A DNA stretch of 64,000 nucleotides, from the NCBI RefSeq assembly GCF_025398315.1, contig NZ_JAODOQ010000001.1, forward strand, positions 682,001-746,000. The letters are read 5' to 3'. This document shows, piece after piece, positions 1-9,837 of this stretch. A program made the translations under genes and the position numbers. Below the pieces are notes generated by a model, which worked only from the letters and a program-made list of their open reading frames with translations, was not told the DNA's origin and made no database searches. The DNA is from Shewanella phaeophyticola. GTDB lineage: Bacteria > Pseudomonadota > Gammaproteobacteria > Enterobacterales > Shewanellaceae. Numbering within the stretch: the stretch's first letter is position 1; every line of letters begins with the position of its first letter.

Positions 1-193
1 GATTGGCCATCACGTTTTCCATAAAAATGGCTTCAAATAGCGCGTTTGCTTTAGCAGACTCAGTGTTGGCGGTCTCTGCTTTACTTTGTTGTGGGCTTAA
101 CACGACTGAAGTATGCGAGTGCGCAACAGCGTATGTGATTAATAAGCTTGATAATGCCACGGCAATTAAGGTTGTTTTAGTTTTAAGGGACAT
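1..193 (-). CDS. N-terminus of an exported protein, cut by the window edge
   Basis: A minus-strand frame opens with ATG at 193 and stays open to base 1, giving 64 residues. Residues 1-24 have a basic start followed by a hydrophobic stretch rich in Leu, Ile and Ala, which reads as a signal peptide. The following segment, ending ALFEAIFMENVMAN, resembles the start of DUF885-family putative lipoproteins (metal-peptidase-like) of Alteromonadales, as I remember that family. No lipobox cysteine is visible where one would be expected, which could mean a base error or a non-lipidated form. The gene lies downstream of hemW on the same strand, separated by about 220 bases. The exported character is fairly clear. 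The family call is tentative because most of the protein lies outside the window. Confidence 0.45.
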   Translation of the reverse strand, partial: MSLKTKTTLIAVALSSLLITYAVAHSHTSVVLSPQQSKAETANTESAKANALFEAIFMENVMAN

Positions 194-337
194 CAATATC
201 TTCCTAAACGACACAATTTATAGGCTGACATCCTAATCAAGCTTTTACTAAATGTGTTAATTTAAATGTTATAAAGTATGTATTTTGTAATTGATAGTTC
301 TGCAGATGAGTGAGCAGATAATATGAGGCGAGAGTAA

Positions 338-364
338 GTGCCCACAACGAATGTGAATGGGCAC
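338..364. other. inverted repeat between hemW and the exported-protein gene
   Basis: GTGCCCA at 338-344 pairs with TGGGCAC at 358-364 around a 13-base loop. On the minus strand it lies just downstream of hemW. It lacks a clear T run, so it may be a weak terminator or a leader structure of the next gene. Nothing else recognisable is seen in 194-415. Confidence 0.3.
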
Positions 365-415
365 GTTTAATACACATTAATTGTACAAATTTATCGGCAC
401 AAACGAGCTTGAGGG

Positions 416-1555
416 TTAAATAAATTGCGACAGTATGTCGTTAACAAACATGTGGCCTTTGGGGGTGAGCTGCCAATGTGTGTCAGTTTCTGTTAATAAT
501 CCTCTTTCTATCGACTTTTGCATGCCAACCTTAATGATGTCTGCAGATTGACCAGTACGTTGTTCAAATTCAGTTTTAGCAATCGGTGTCATTAACCGTA
601 AGCGGTTCATTAAGTACTCCAATGGACGATCTTCTTCAATCACATCAGTCGTTTCAAAGGTGTAGTTTTGTGCGGCTAAATAGCCTTTTGGGTGCTTAAT
701 TTTAACCGTGCGGATAATTCGGTTGTCAGACGGCAAGGTTATTTTAGCATGTGCGCCGCAGCCAATCCCTAAATAGTCACCAAACTGCCAATAATTTAAA
801 TTATGACGACATTGAAACCCGGGCTTGGCATAGGCGGAGATTTCATATTGCTCGTAACCTAATTCTGCAAGTTTCTTTTGCCCTTGTTCGTATATTTGCC
901 ATAAATTTTCATCATCTGGCAGTTGTGGCGGTTTTGAATAGAACAGGGTATTGGGCTCAATGGTTAATTGATACCAAGATAAATGCGGCGGTGATAGTGA
1001 GGTTGCAGTGTCGATGTCGTGCATGGCTTCAGCAAAGCTTTGGTTTGGCAGCCCATGCATTAGGTCGAGGTTAAAGCTTAAATAATGAGCTTGTTTGGCC
1101 TTTTGCGCCGCGATCTTGGCTTCATCTTCGTTATGAATACGGCCAAGCAAATTAAGCTTATCTTTAGAAAAGCTTTGTACACCAATCGATAACCGGGTGA
1201 CTCCTGCTGCGCGGTATGCATTAAAATCATCATGTTCAAGTGTGCCTGGGTTAGCCTCCATTGTGATTTCGATATCATCTTCAAAGGGGATTAATGTGCG
1301 CGCGCCGTCAAGTAAACGCTGTATTTGGCTGGCATCGAATAAAGAGGGCGTGCCACCACCAATAAAAATCGTGTGAATTTTACGGTTTTGCACATACGCC
1401 AAGTCAGCCTGAAGATCGGCCAGCAATGCATCAATATATTGCTGCTGCGGCAATTCTCCGTTTTGCCCATGAGAGTTAAAGTCGCAATAAGGACACTTTT
1501 GCACACACCAAGGAATATGCACATAGAGGCTCAATGGGGGCAGCTGTAAGGTCAT
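416..1555 (-). CDS. hemW: HemW, radical SAM haem chaperone
   Basis: The 379-residue protein starts with a radical SAM core carrying CVQKCPYC near residues 17-24, the CX3CX2C motif for the 4Fe-4S cluster and S-adenosylmethionine. The next residues are DFN instead of the extra cysteine found in HemN, which marks the HemW (YggW) branch. Proteins of this branch bind haem and deliver it to respiratory enzymes; true coproporphyrinogen oxidase activity is not expected. A GGGTPSLF motif follows, and the C-terminal third resembles the HemN_C domain. The start codon overlaps the rdgB stop by one base (TAATG), which indicates translational coupling in one operon. Length and motifs are normal for the family and the frame is intact. 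Confidence 0.95.
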   Translation of the reverse strand: MTLQLPPLSLYVHIPWCVQKCPYCDFNSHGQNGELPQQQYIDALLADLQADLAYVQNRKIHTIFIGGGTPSLFDASQIQRLLDGARTLIPFEDDIEITMEANPGTLEHDDFNAYRAAGVTRLSIGVQSFSKDKLNLLGRIHNEDEAKIAAQKAKQAHYLSFNLDLMHGLPNQSFAEAMHDIDTATSLSPPHLSWYQLTIEPNTLFYSKPPQLPDDENLWQIYEQGQKKLAELGYEQYEISAYAKPGFQCRHNLNYWQFGDYLGIGCGAHAKITLPSDNRIIRTVKIKHPKGYLAAQNYTFETTDVIEEDRPLEYLMNRLRLMTPIAKTEFEQRTGQSADIIKVGMQKSIERGLLTETDTHWQLTPKGHMFVNDILSQFI

Positions 1556-2187
1556 TATTGGTCGCCTGTTGATGGTGCACTAATGACACCCTGGGCTTTC
1601 ATTGCGTTAATTAATAACTCAAGCGCTTTGCCACGATGGCTATGGGCATTCTTTTGCTCGGCGGTTAACTCTGCAGCATTGCACTCAAACCCTTGTGGGA
1701 TAAATACCGGGTCGTATCCATGACCTTGATCGCCTTGTGGGGCGTGGTTAATACTGCCTTCCCAAGAGGCCTGGCAAATGATCGGTGTAGGATCTTTGGC
1801 ATGGCGCATGTACACCAATACACATTGAAAACGGGCTGTACGTTGAGTTGTACCTTGCAGCGCTTCTAATAGCTTGAGGTAATTGCTGGTTTCACTCGCC
1901 CCAACACCTGAATAGCGAGCAGAATAAATCCCGGGTTGTCCTTGTAGAGCATCAACTTCAATGCCTGAGTCATCTGCAATTGCTGGTTTACCGGTAATTT
2001 CTGCCGCGTGGCGTGCTTTTATAATGGCATTTTCAACAAAGGTCGTGCCGGTTTCTGCAACATCTGGCACGTTAAACTGGTTTTGTGGCAGAACTTCAAT
2101 GCCGTATGTTGTAAACATTTGCGCAAATTCGGCAAGTTTACCCTTGTTGCCACTGGCAAGAACGATGTGTTGAGTTGGAGATTGCAT
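1555..2187 (-). CDS. rdgB: RdgB, non-canonical purine NTP pyrophosphatase (dITP/XTP)
   Basis: This is a HAM1/RdgB-family protein that hydrolyses dITP, ITP and XTP to monophosphates and so keeps deaminated purines out of DNA and RNA. Family landmarks are visible: LASGNKGKLAEF near the N-terminus, FVENAIIKARHAA, and ADDSGIEVDAL followed by GQPGIYSARYSG. I chose the ATG at 2187 (210 residues) because homologues begin just before the IVLASGN strand and AGGTCGAG stands upstream. An in-frame ATG at 2220 would add 11 residues. It ends in a one-base overlap with hemW. Confidence 0.95.
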   Translation of the reverse strand: MQSPTQHIVLASGNKGKLAEFAQMFTTYGIEVLPQNQFNVPDVAETGTTFVENAIIKARHAAEITGKPAIADDSGIEVDALQGQPGIYSARYSGVGASETSNYLKLLEALQGTTQRTARFQCVLVYMRHAKDPTPIICQASWEGSINHAPQGDQGHGYDPVFIPQGFECNAAELTAEQKNAHSHRGKALELLINAMKAQGVISAPSTGDQ

Positions 2188-2342
2188 GAGTGCTCGACCT
2201 GAGGTAAAAATTTGCGACATTATACGCTAATAAGACTGAAAAACGATACAACGAGCGAGTAAGCAATAAATACCCTAGGGGACATGGGTGATGTGAATCG
2301 TGCGCTTTACTGGCATTAGCAAGGCGCACTAACTTATTAGGA

Positions 2343-2798
2343 TTATTCTACGTAGAATTTTTGTTTGAATTTAACGGTGGTATTGAGTTGATTAGTGTAT
2401 TTGATGGCTACAGTAAAATTCACTTCTTGATCGTCACGAAAAGGCACTTCGGCAATGTAGTAAATGGCATTGCCTTCGCGGATTTCTTTAAAATCTAGAG
2501 TCATGCGTGCATCAATTAAATTATTCGCCACACCGGATATTTCAACGGCAACAGCAGGGTTGCCAGGGAGCTGAGTATTAAGCACGGTGATATTAACTAA
2601 CCCATTATAACCACTACGTTCAATGCCATAGGTTTTCGCGACTTGAGGGGTAATAAAGGTGCTATTAAGTGCCATATAGTGGATGTCAAAATTACCCACT
2701 TGCTGTTTTTGTTCAGCATGAGCAACGCCTATTACACTCAGTAATGACATTAATAAAACGGTAAATATATATCGTGTAGCTGAGATAACTTTTAACAT
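2343..2798 (-). CDS. DUF4426 family exported protein
   Basis: This small protein of 151 residues has a clear signal peptide: basic start, hydrophobic core around IFTVLLMSLLSVIG, and a likely cleavage after VAHA. The mature part begins QKQQVGNFDIHYMALNSTF, typical of the DUF4426 family found next to rdgB in Shewanella and Vibrio. It appears to be a beta-rich periplasmic domain of unknown function. The start at 2798 is preferred because AGGACG lies eight bases upstream; an ATG at 2825 is in frame but gives a less regular signal peptide. It sits between yggT and rdgB on the same strand. No role is assigned beyond the conserved neighbourhood. Confidence 0.85.
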   Translation of the reverse strand: MLKVISATRYIFTVLLMSLLSVIGVAHAEQKQQVGNFDIHYMALNSTFITPQVAKTYGIERSGYNGLVNITVLNTQLPGNPAVAVEISGVANNLIDARMTLDFKEIREGNAIYYIAEVPFRDDQEVNFTVAIKYTNQLNTTVKFKQKFYVE

Positions 2799-2844
2799 GA
2801 GATCGTCCTGTAAATGATCATTCAAGGCTGTGGCTTATACCAAT

Positions 2845-2877
2845 TAGCCTAAAATCCAATTAGCCTAAAATACAAAA
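2845..2877. repeat. short direct repeat
   Basis: The 16-base unit CCAATTAGCCTAAAAT occurs twice in tandem just upstream of the DUF4426 gene (minus sense) and next to the terminator. It could be a regulatory duplication or simple slippage. Confidence 0.4.
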
Positions 2878-2916
2878 GAGCAGCTCATCATACCTTGGGT
2901 ATAGGCTGCTCTTTTT
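2874..2916 (-). terminator. intrinsic terminator downstream of yggT
   Basis: AAAAGAGCAGC at 2874-2884 pairs with GCTGCTCTTTT at 2905-2915. Read on the minus strand it gives a stable stem ending in a T run just after yggT. The A run on the other arm means it could also work in the opposite direction. Confidence 0.75.
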
Positions 2917-2940
2917 ATGCGTTAAACTCAGTTATTTTGC

Positions 2941-3489
2941 TTAAATCATTGCCCAAAATGGAATGTACTGTGCAAATAACATGTTCAAAAAATTCATCGC
3001 AATAAACACCACTAACACCGACAAGTCTAAGCCACCCATTGACGGTAAAATTTTACGAACAGGGGCTAAGATTGGTTCAGTCAGTTGAGTCATGATCATT
3101 ACTACAGGATTATAGCCTTGGTTAAACCAGCTCAAAATAGCGCGGATAAGCAACATCCAAAACAATAATACACCGGCGTTTTTTAACACTGACACAACGG
3201 AAAATAATAAAATGGTTAGCAAGTCAAAGCTGGCACCCGCGATGAGAGTAAGCACTATCATTTTTAACACTACCACAATAAGTGCTAACAAAATTGATGA
3301 GGTATCAATGCTACCTATTGACGGTAGCACTCGGCGCATAGGCGCAATAATCGGTTGAGTGGCTTTTACCACAAATTGGCTAAATGGGTTATAAAAGTCG
3401 GCTTTAGCCAGTTGTAACCAAAAACGAAGAATGACGACCATGAGGTACAAGTCAAACAGCGTGTTGATCAAAAAAACCATTGCATTCAT
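2941..3489 (-). CDS. yggT: YggT family integral membrane protein
   Basis: The protein of 182 residues holds two copies of the YggT module. Each has a hydrophobic segment, an FxxWxxxA-like stretch and a conserved NP(F/V) then P(I/L)xAPxRxxLPSxG motif (QPIIAPMRRVLPSIG and EPILAPVRKILPSMG). About four transmembrane helices are predicted by eye. The family is linked to osmotic stress tolerance and cell envelope or division functions, but its biochemistry is unresolved. The neighbourhood (proC upstream, DUF4426 and rdgB downstream) is the usual one in Shewanella-type genomes. The frame is intact and length normal. Confidence 0.93.
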   Translation of the reverse strand: MNAMVFLINTLFDLYLMVVILRFWLQLAKADFYNPFSQFVVKATQPIIAPMRRVLPSIGSIDTSSILLALIVVVLKMIVLTLIAGASFDLLTILLFSVVSVLKNAGVLLFWMLLIRAILSWFNQGYNPVVMIMTQLTEPILAPVRKILPSMGGLDLSVLVVFIAMNFLNMLFAQYIPFWAMI

Positions 3490-3562
3490 GAATAGTGCCT
3501 TACATTTGTTTTATTGATTTAGAGAGGGCTTGACGCCCAATTACGTACCACTGAGTTATCAC

Positions 3563-3616
3563 TAGGGTCTGTTGATCTTTGCTGCAAAAACAACCTTGAA
3601 AGATCAACAGACCCTA
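3563..3616. repeat. perfect 18-bp inverted repeat
   Basis: TAGGGTCTGTTGATCTTT at 3563-3580 is repeated exactly in inverted form at 3599-3616 around an 18-base spacer. There is no T run beyond the arm, so it is a poor terminator. A perfect 18-bp match of this kind looks more like paired terminal inverted repeats of a very small mobile element. Confidence 0.6.
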
Positions 3617-3623
3617 AGCATTA

Positions 3624-3657
3624 TAAACTGAGATAAATAATCGTTCATCTCAGTTTA
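3624..3657 (-). terminator. hairpin downstream of proC
   Basis: TAAACTGAGAT at 3624-3634 pairs with ATCTCAGTTTA at 3647-3657. It lies nine bases beyond the proC stop on the minus strand and most likely ends proC transcription, although its T run is short. Confidence 0.5.
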
Positions 3658-3665
3658 GTGCTTAA

Positions 3666-4484
3666 TTAAAAGGTTTCTGCCATTTCTTGTGCGCGGGCAA
3701 CACAATTGGTCATGGCTTTGTCAACTAAGCCACCTAGGTCACCTTGTTGCAACGTTTCAACCGCTCTTGCTGTTGTGCCGCCTTTTGACATCACATTTTG
3801 GCGTAATTCGGTCACCGATAACTGCTGGTTTTGAATGACCATTTGTGCCGCGCCTAACGCAGCTTGTTCAGCGAGCAGTCTAGCTTTGTCTTCTGCCATG
3901 CCCATGTTAACGCCAGAAGCAATCATCGATTCAATAAACAAAAAGAAGTAAGCCGGCGAACTGCCTGCTAATGCTATCACTTGGTTTAAGCCATCTTCGC
4001 TATCAACCCACACCACTTTACCACCGGTTTTCATTAATGTTTCGCAAATGGCTTTGTCATGCGTTGAAATACCTTCGTCAGCATAAATCCCAGTCATACC
4101 ATAACCAATTTGAGTCGGTGTATTTGGCATGGTGCGAATGAGCTTAATGGGTTGCTTAAAGTATTGCTGATAACGCGCCGCTGGAATACCTGCAGCGATA
4201 GTGATGATTAACTTACTCGACAAATCTAAATGACTGAGAGCATTGCAAACACTTTCCATCAGTTGTGGTTTTACGCTCAATACGATGACATCAGCGGCTT
4301 GTGCTGCAGCAGCATTGTCGTGTGATACTTCAATCGAAAAATCTTCTACCAGCGCCTCTAATTTGCCTTTACTCGGATTAGTCGCGTGGATAAGGGCACT
4401 TGGATAACCATGTTTGACTAAGCCACTGATAATACTACGAGTCATGTTGCCCGCACCGATAAAACATACTTTTGCTTGAGTCAT
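3666..4484 (-). CDS. proC: pyrroline-5-carboxylate reductase
   Basis: ProC catalyses the last step of proline synthesis, reducing 1-pyrroline-5-carboxylate with NAD(P)H in the cytoplasm. The N-terminal Rossmann motif reads VCFIGAGNMTRSII. Further family motifs are visible: SVKPQ, RTMPNTP, and in the C-terminal dimerisation domain GSSPAYFF and MSKGGTTARAVE. I use the ATG at 4484 (272 residues), which puts the GAGNM motif at the usual distance. The in-frame ATG at 4499 adds five residues that fit less well. Upstream lies a tandem-repeat block rather than a normal promoter region. Confidence 0.95.
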   Translation of the reverse strand: MTQAKVCFIGAGNMTRSIISGLVKHGYPSALIHATNPSKGKLEALVEDFSIEVSHDNAAAAQAADVIVLSVKPQLMESVCNALSHLDLSSKLIITIAAGIPAARYQQYFKQPIKLIRTMPNTPTQIGYGMTGIYADEGISTHDKAICETLMKTGGKVVWVDSEDGLNQVIALAGSSPAYFFLFIESMIASGVNMGMAEDKARLLAEQAALGAAQMVIQNQQLSVTELRQNVMSKGGTTARAVETLQQGDLGGLVDKAMTNCVARAQEMAETF

Positions 4485-4545
4485 TTCAATTACATCCAAT
4501 TAAAGAAGTGAATTTAAATCGTTAATGGCGCTATGTTACATAAAA

Positions 4546-4830
4546 GGACGCTTCGCTGCTAGGTGCTAGGACGTGACTTCGTCACTGCTAGGGCGCTTCG
4601 CTTCTAGGTGCTAGGGCGTGACTTCGTCACTAATAGGACGCTTCGCTGCTAGGTGCTAGGACGTGACTTCGTCACTAATAGGACGCTTCGCTGCTAGGTG
4701 CTAGGACGTGACTTCGTCACTAATAGGACGCTTCGCTGCTAGGTGCTAGGACGTGACTTCGTCACTGCTAGGACGCTACGCTGCTAGGTGCTAGGGCGTG
4801 ACTTCGTCACTGCTAGGACGCTATGCTTCT
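4546..4830. repeat. 45-bp tandem repeat, six and a third units
   Basis: Units start at 4546, 4591, 4636, 4681, 4726 and 4771, with a partial unit at 4816. The period is exactly 45 bases and differences between units are few. Each unit begins GGACGCTTCGCTGCTAGGTG and contains GTGAC-TTC-GTCAC, a five-pair hairpin. It fills the gap between the convergent-looking ends of proC (start side) and yggS, both on the minus strand, and is not in a gene. The core GGACGCTNCGCTG reappears in the 16-bp array at 58 kb and near 11.94 kb. Confidence 0.92.
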
Positions 4831-4838
4831 AGAATCTA

Positions 4839-4914
4839 GCAGGACGAAGTCCGCTCTCTGGCGAGCTTGCGAGTTCCTAGAACCTAGAACCTAGAACCTA
4901 GAACCTAGAATCTG
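4839..4914. repeat. dispersed 40-bp element with CTAGAAC heptamers, copy 1
   Basis: The stretch from AGGACGAAGTCCG at 4841 to GAGTTCCTAG at 4880 is followed by about five CTAGAAC heptamers. A second, slightly different copy lies at 12009-12048, also joined to CTAGAAC heptamers but on the other side. GGAC-GAA-GTCC is a small hairpin inside the element. Confidence 0.75.
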
Positions 4915-4926
4915 TCTTCGCTATGC

Positions 4927-6680
<1,754 letters not shown>

Positions 6681-6691
6681 GGATTAGGATC

Positions 6692-7804
6692 ATGGATGTT
6701 CGTCCGTTTTTAAATATTATGGTCGAGAAAAAGGCCTCGGATTTATTTATTACCGCAGGTTTTCCGCCAAGCGCTAAAATTGACGGTGAATTACGTCAAT
6801 TATCTGAGACAAAATTAACGCCACAACAATCGTTAGAGTTTGTCGAATCGTTAATGACAGACGTTCAAAAGAAAGAATTTCATGAAAGTAGCGAATGTAA
6901 CTTTGCGTTCGCCGCTAAAGAATTAGGCCGTTTTCGTGTCAGTGCATTTTGGCAGCGTGAGTCAGCCGGTTGCGTTATGCGCCGTATTGAAACGCAAATC
7001 CCAGAGGTCGATGACTTAAAGCTACCAGCCATTTTAAAAGATTTGGTCATGAGTAAACGTGGCTTAATTATTATGGTCGGGGGCACTGGTACCGGTAAAT
7101 CAACCTCTCTTGCTGCACTGGTGGGTTACCGTAATGCCCATGCGCGTGGGCATATTTTAACGATTGAAGACCCCGTCGAATTTGTGCATAACCACCGTAA
7201 AAGCATTATCACCCAACGTGAAGTCGGAATTGATACCGACTCATTCGATGCTGCACTTAAAAGCTCATTGCGTCAGGCGCCAGACGTTATCTTGATTGGT
7301 GAAATTCGAACTCAAGAAACAATGGAGTTTGCGCTGTCGTTTGCTGAAACCGGTCATTTATGTATGGCGACATTGCACGCTAATAATGCTAACCAAGCAC
7401 TTGACCGTATTATGCATTTAGTACCAGAAAGTAAGCACAATCAATTGTTGTTCGACTTATCATTAAACTTACGCGGCATTGTTGCGCAGCAGCTTATTCC
7501 TAAATCAGACGGTACCGGACGTCGCGCTGCGATTGAGGTATTAATTAATACCCCACGTGTCGCCAGTTTGATTGCCAAAAATGAACTGCATAAACTCAAA
7601 GAAACCATGTCTAAATCGCGCGAGCAGGGTATGCAAACCTTTGACCAAGCCTTACTCGACTTGTATATAGAAGGCGAAATTAGCTACGCTGATGCGTTAC
7701 ATCATGCCGATTCACCCAATGATTTACGCTTAATGATTAAGCTACAAGGCAATGAAACCTCTTCTGCAGGGTCTATGGAAGGCATTACTTTAGACATGGA
7801 TTAG
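6692..7804 (+). CDS. pilU: PilU, PilT-like retraction ATPase
   Basis: The protein of 370 residues is a PilT paralogue of the PilU class, which acts with PilT to give forceful pilus retraction. Walker A reads GGTGTGKSTS near residue 132. The ASP box is ILTIEDPVEFVH, Walker B VILIGEIRTQET and the His box GHLCMATLHANN. The PilT AIRNLI motif is replaced by NTPRVASLI, as expected for PilU. A C-terminal tail of about 25 residues follows the core. The start follows an AGGATTAGG stretch with suitable spacing. It is the second gene of the pilTU operon. No terminator was found in the 99 bases before the porin gene. Confidence 0.96.
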   Translation: MDVRPFLNIMVEKKASDLFITAGFPPSAKIDGELRQLSETKLTPQQSLEFVESLMTDVQKKEFHESSECNFAFAAKELGRFRVSAFWQRESAGCVMRRIETQIPEVDDLKLPAILKDLVMSKRGLIIMVGGTGTGKSTSLAALVGYRNAHARGHILTIEDPVEFVHNHRKSIITQREVGIDTDSFDAALKSSLRQAPDVILIGEIRTQETMEFALSFAETGHLCMATLHANNANQALDRIMHLVPESKHNQLLFDLSLNLRGIVAQQLIPKSDGTGRRAAIEVLINTPRVASLIAKNELHKLKETMSKSREQGMQTFDQALLDLYIEGEISYADALHHADSPNDLRLMIKLQGNETSSAGSMEGITLDMD

Positions 7805-7903
7805 TTAACGTTTTAAGAGGTTATATGCAGCAACTTATGGCTTTTATTGCTATGATCACTTACTAATTTACAACATTTTTTAAAAAACTCTCAAGGATGT
7901 CAC

Positions 7904-9006
7904 ATGTATTTATGGCAAAAAGCCGCTTTAGCTTCATCGTTAGTATTGTTTTCTGTTTCTTCATTAGCGGCTAAAGTCACTGATGAATTAGACATTGGTG
8001 GTGCTGTTCGGATTAACTACGGCTGGAAAGACTACGATAATAACGCAAAACTCGAATTTGAATTATTTCGTGCTGATGTTAATTATCAAGATAAAAATGG
8101 CATCTTTGCTTCAGCTCAATACCGTTGGTATCAAGATATGGACGTTATTCATCATGCATATATGGGGTATCAGTTTGATGAAGCTCAGTCTGTACAAGTG
8201 GGTGTAACGCAAGTTCCATTTGGTTTCTTGCCTTATGCGGCTCATTCATTTTGGTTCAGCGCTGCTTATTATCTTGGTTTTGAAGATGATTATGATGCAG
8301 GTATTCATTATAAAAACGAGCAAAATGGCTGGCGCTACGATTTAGCCTATTTTGCAAATGACGAATACGGTAATGGTTCACGTTATGACCGTTACTCATT
8401 TGACGTGGCAACAACGGATCAATCTTCATATGAAGAATCCGGTCAACTTAACGCTCGCGTTGAACGTGAATTTACCACAGGTGACGTAACACACAAGTTA
8501 GGTGGTTCGTTCCAGTTTAGTCAGTTAGATTTTGTTGCTAACGAGACCAACACTGATGGTGAAGATGTTGATAGCATTGCAGCAGCTGCACATTGGCAGG
8601 CAGACTGGAAAAAATGGCAATTACAATTACAGTATATGCATTACGACTATGACGTAGAAGACAGCAACCGTATTGCGATAAGTGCTTTCCAATATCAATC
8701 TGATATTGCCGCTGAAGCTGACGTTGCCATTGTTAACATTGCTAAATCATTTGACGTAGATTGGGGCCAATTACTCAATTAAGCTGTTATAACGATTACA
8801 GCCAGGTGATGTCGTCTGGTCAAGGTCTTGATGATTCAATTCAAAACGTAACAGGGTGTGCAATCAGCGCAGGTAAGCTGTACTCATACGTAGATTGGAT
8901 TGCGGGTAAAAACATGTATTTCGTTAACGGTTCAGGTGTAGGTATCGATAATGGTGATACTTCATGGCACTCTAGATTAAACATCAATGTTGGCTTTTAT
9001 TTCTAA
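7904..9006 (+). CDS. outer-membrane porin, phosphate-selective porin O/P-like (frame broken once)
   Basis: A signal peptide (LASSLVLFSVSSLAA) is followed by a long run of alternating aromatic and polar residues typical of beta-barrel strands. Blocks such as YGWKDYDNNAKLEFELFRADV resemble the porin O/P-like group. The first frame stops at 8782, but the neighbouring frame continues with a barrel sequence (SCYNDYSQVM to SRLNINVGFYF) and ends in phenylalanine, the usual OMP assembly signal. Together they give about 366 residues. The shift is at 8764: adding one base to GGGGCC gives TrpGlyPro and joins the frames. The substrate is unknown. A strong terminator follows, so the gene is probably monocistronic. 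Confidence 0.82.
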
Positions 9007-9057
9007 GGCAAACTGATCTTAATATCGCAAAAAAGCGTAATGTTGAGAGTAATCTAC

Positions 9058-9093
9058 AAAGGTATTGATACGTTGATTATCAATACCTTTTTT
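9058..9093 (+). terminator. intrinsic terminator of the porin gene
   Basis: AAAGGTATTGATA at 9058-9070 pairs with TATCAATACCTTT at 9078-9090, followed by more T residues. It ends the porin transcript; the next gene starts at 9122. Confidence 0.8.
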
Positions 9094-9121
9094 ATTGGTC
9101 TACATAAAAGGATATCTCAAG

Positions 9122-9655
9122 ATGATAAAGTCTCTCGCAGCCGCAGCGCTTATTACTAGCAGTTTTGGAATATCGGCTGCTAGCTGCCCTGATTATCTTA
9201 ATGTTGAAGCGCGAAAGTTACATTCAAAAGAAAATGTAGATTTGTGTCAGCTAACTCAAGGCAAGCCAGTGTTAATTGTTAATACCGCATCAAATTGCGG
9301 TTTTACGCCACAATTTGAAGCGCTAGAGGCGGTACATAAACAATATGCCGATAAAGGATTAGTGGTGATTGGTTTTCCTTCAGATGATTTTTTTCAAGAA
9401 GAAAAAGACGAAGCTAAAACTGCCGATGTGTGTTTTATCAATTACGGCGTTAACTTCACCATGGTAGCGACCTCAGCGGTTAAAGGTGATGCGGCAAATT
9501 CGGTATTTAAATTTTTAGCAGATAAAAGCGCAGCCCCTAAATGGAACTTCTATAAATACCTCGTTTCAGGTGATGGGCAAACGGTTCAACAATTTAATTC
9601 AAGAGTGAAACCTGACAGCGAGCAATTGAAAAAAGCTATAGAGTCGGTTTTGTAA
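9122..9655 (+). CDS. exported glutathione-peroxidase-like protein
   Basis: The 177-residue protein begins with a signal peptide (MIKSLAAAALITSSFGISAA) and so is probably periplasmic. The thioredoxin-fold core has the peroxidatic cysteine in VNTASNCGFTPQFEALE and a later WNFYKYLV block, both diagnostic of the glutathione peroxidase family. The usual GFPxNQF is replaced by GFPSDDFFQEE. The cysteine rather than selenocysteine form normally takes electrons from thioredoxin-like proteins and reduces peroxides. I chose ATG 9122 because AAAGGATATC precedes it; ATG 9095 lacks a site. It is the only gene between the porin terminator and hemH. Confidence 0.85.
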   Translation: MIKSLAAAALITSSFGISAASCPDYLNVEARKLHSKENVDLCQLTQGKPVLIVNTASNCGFTPQFEALEAVHKQYADKGLVVIGFPSDDFFQEEKDEAKTADVCFINYGVNFTMVATSAVKGDAANSVFKFLADKSAAPKWNFYKYLVSGDGQTVQQFNSRVKPDSEQLKKAIESVL

Positions 9656-9837
9656 CACGATCAAAGATAAAAAATCGCTACCTAGCACTCTTTTTGTTTA
9701 TAAATAATAAGATACAATAGTCACCCTAGTAACTACCTAACCTTTGCAGGAGTTACCGATAAGATAGGTCAAGTAAGCTAACAATAGCGCCTATTTTACA
9801 AAGCAAAGTCACCTTGACGGATAACGGAGAAGACATT

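Noticed and set aside
3..236. 77-residue plus frame at the left edge
   Set aside because: Shadow of the minus-strand exported protein, which has a proper signal peptide and lies in the direction of its neighbours.
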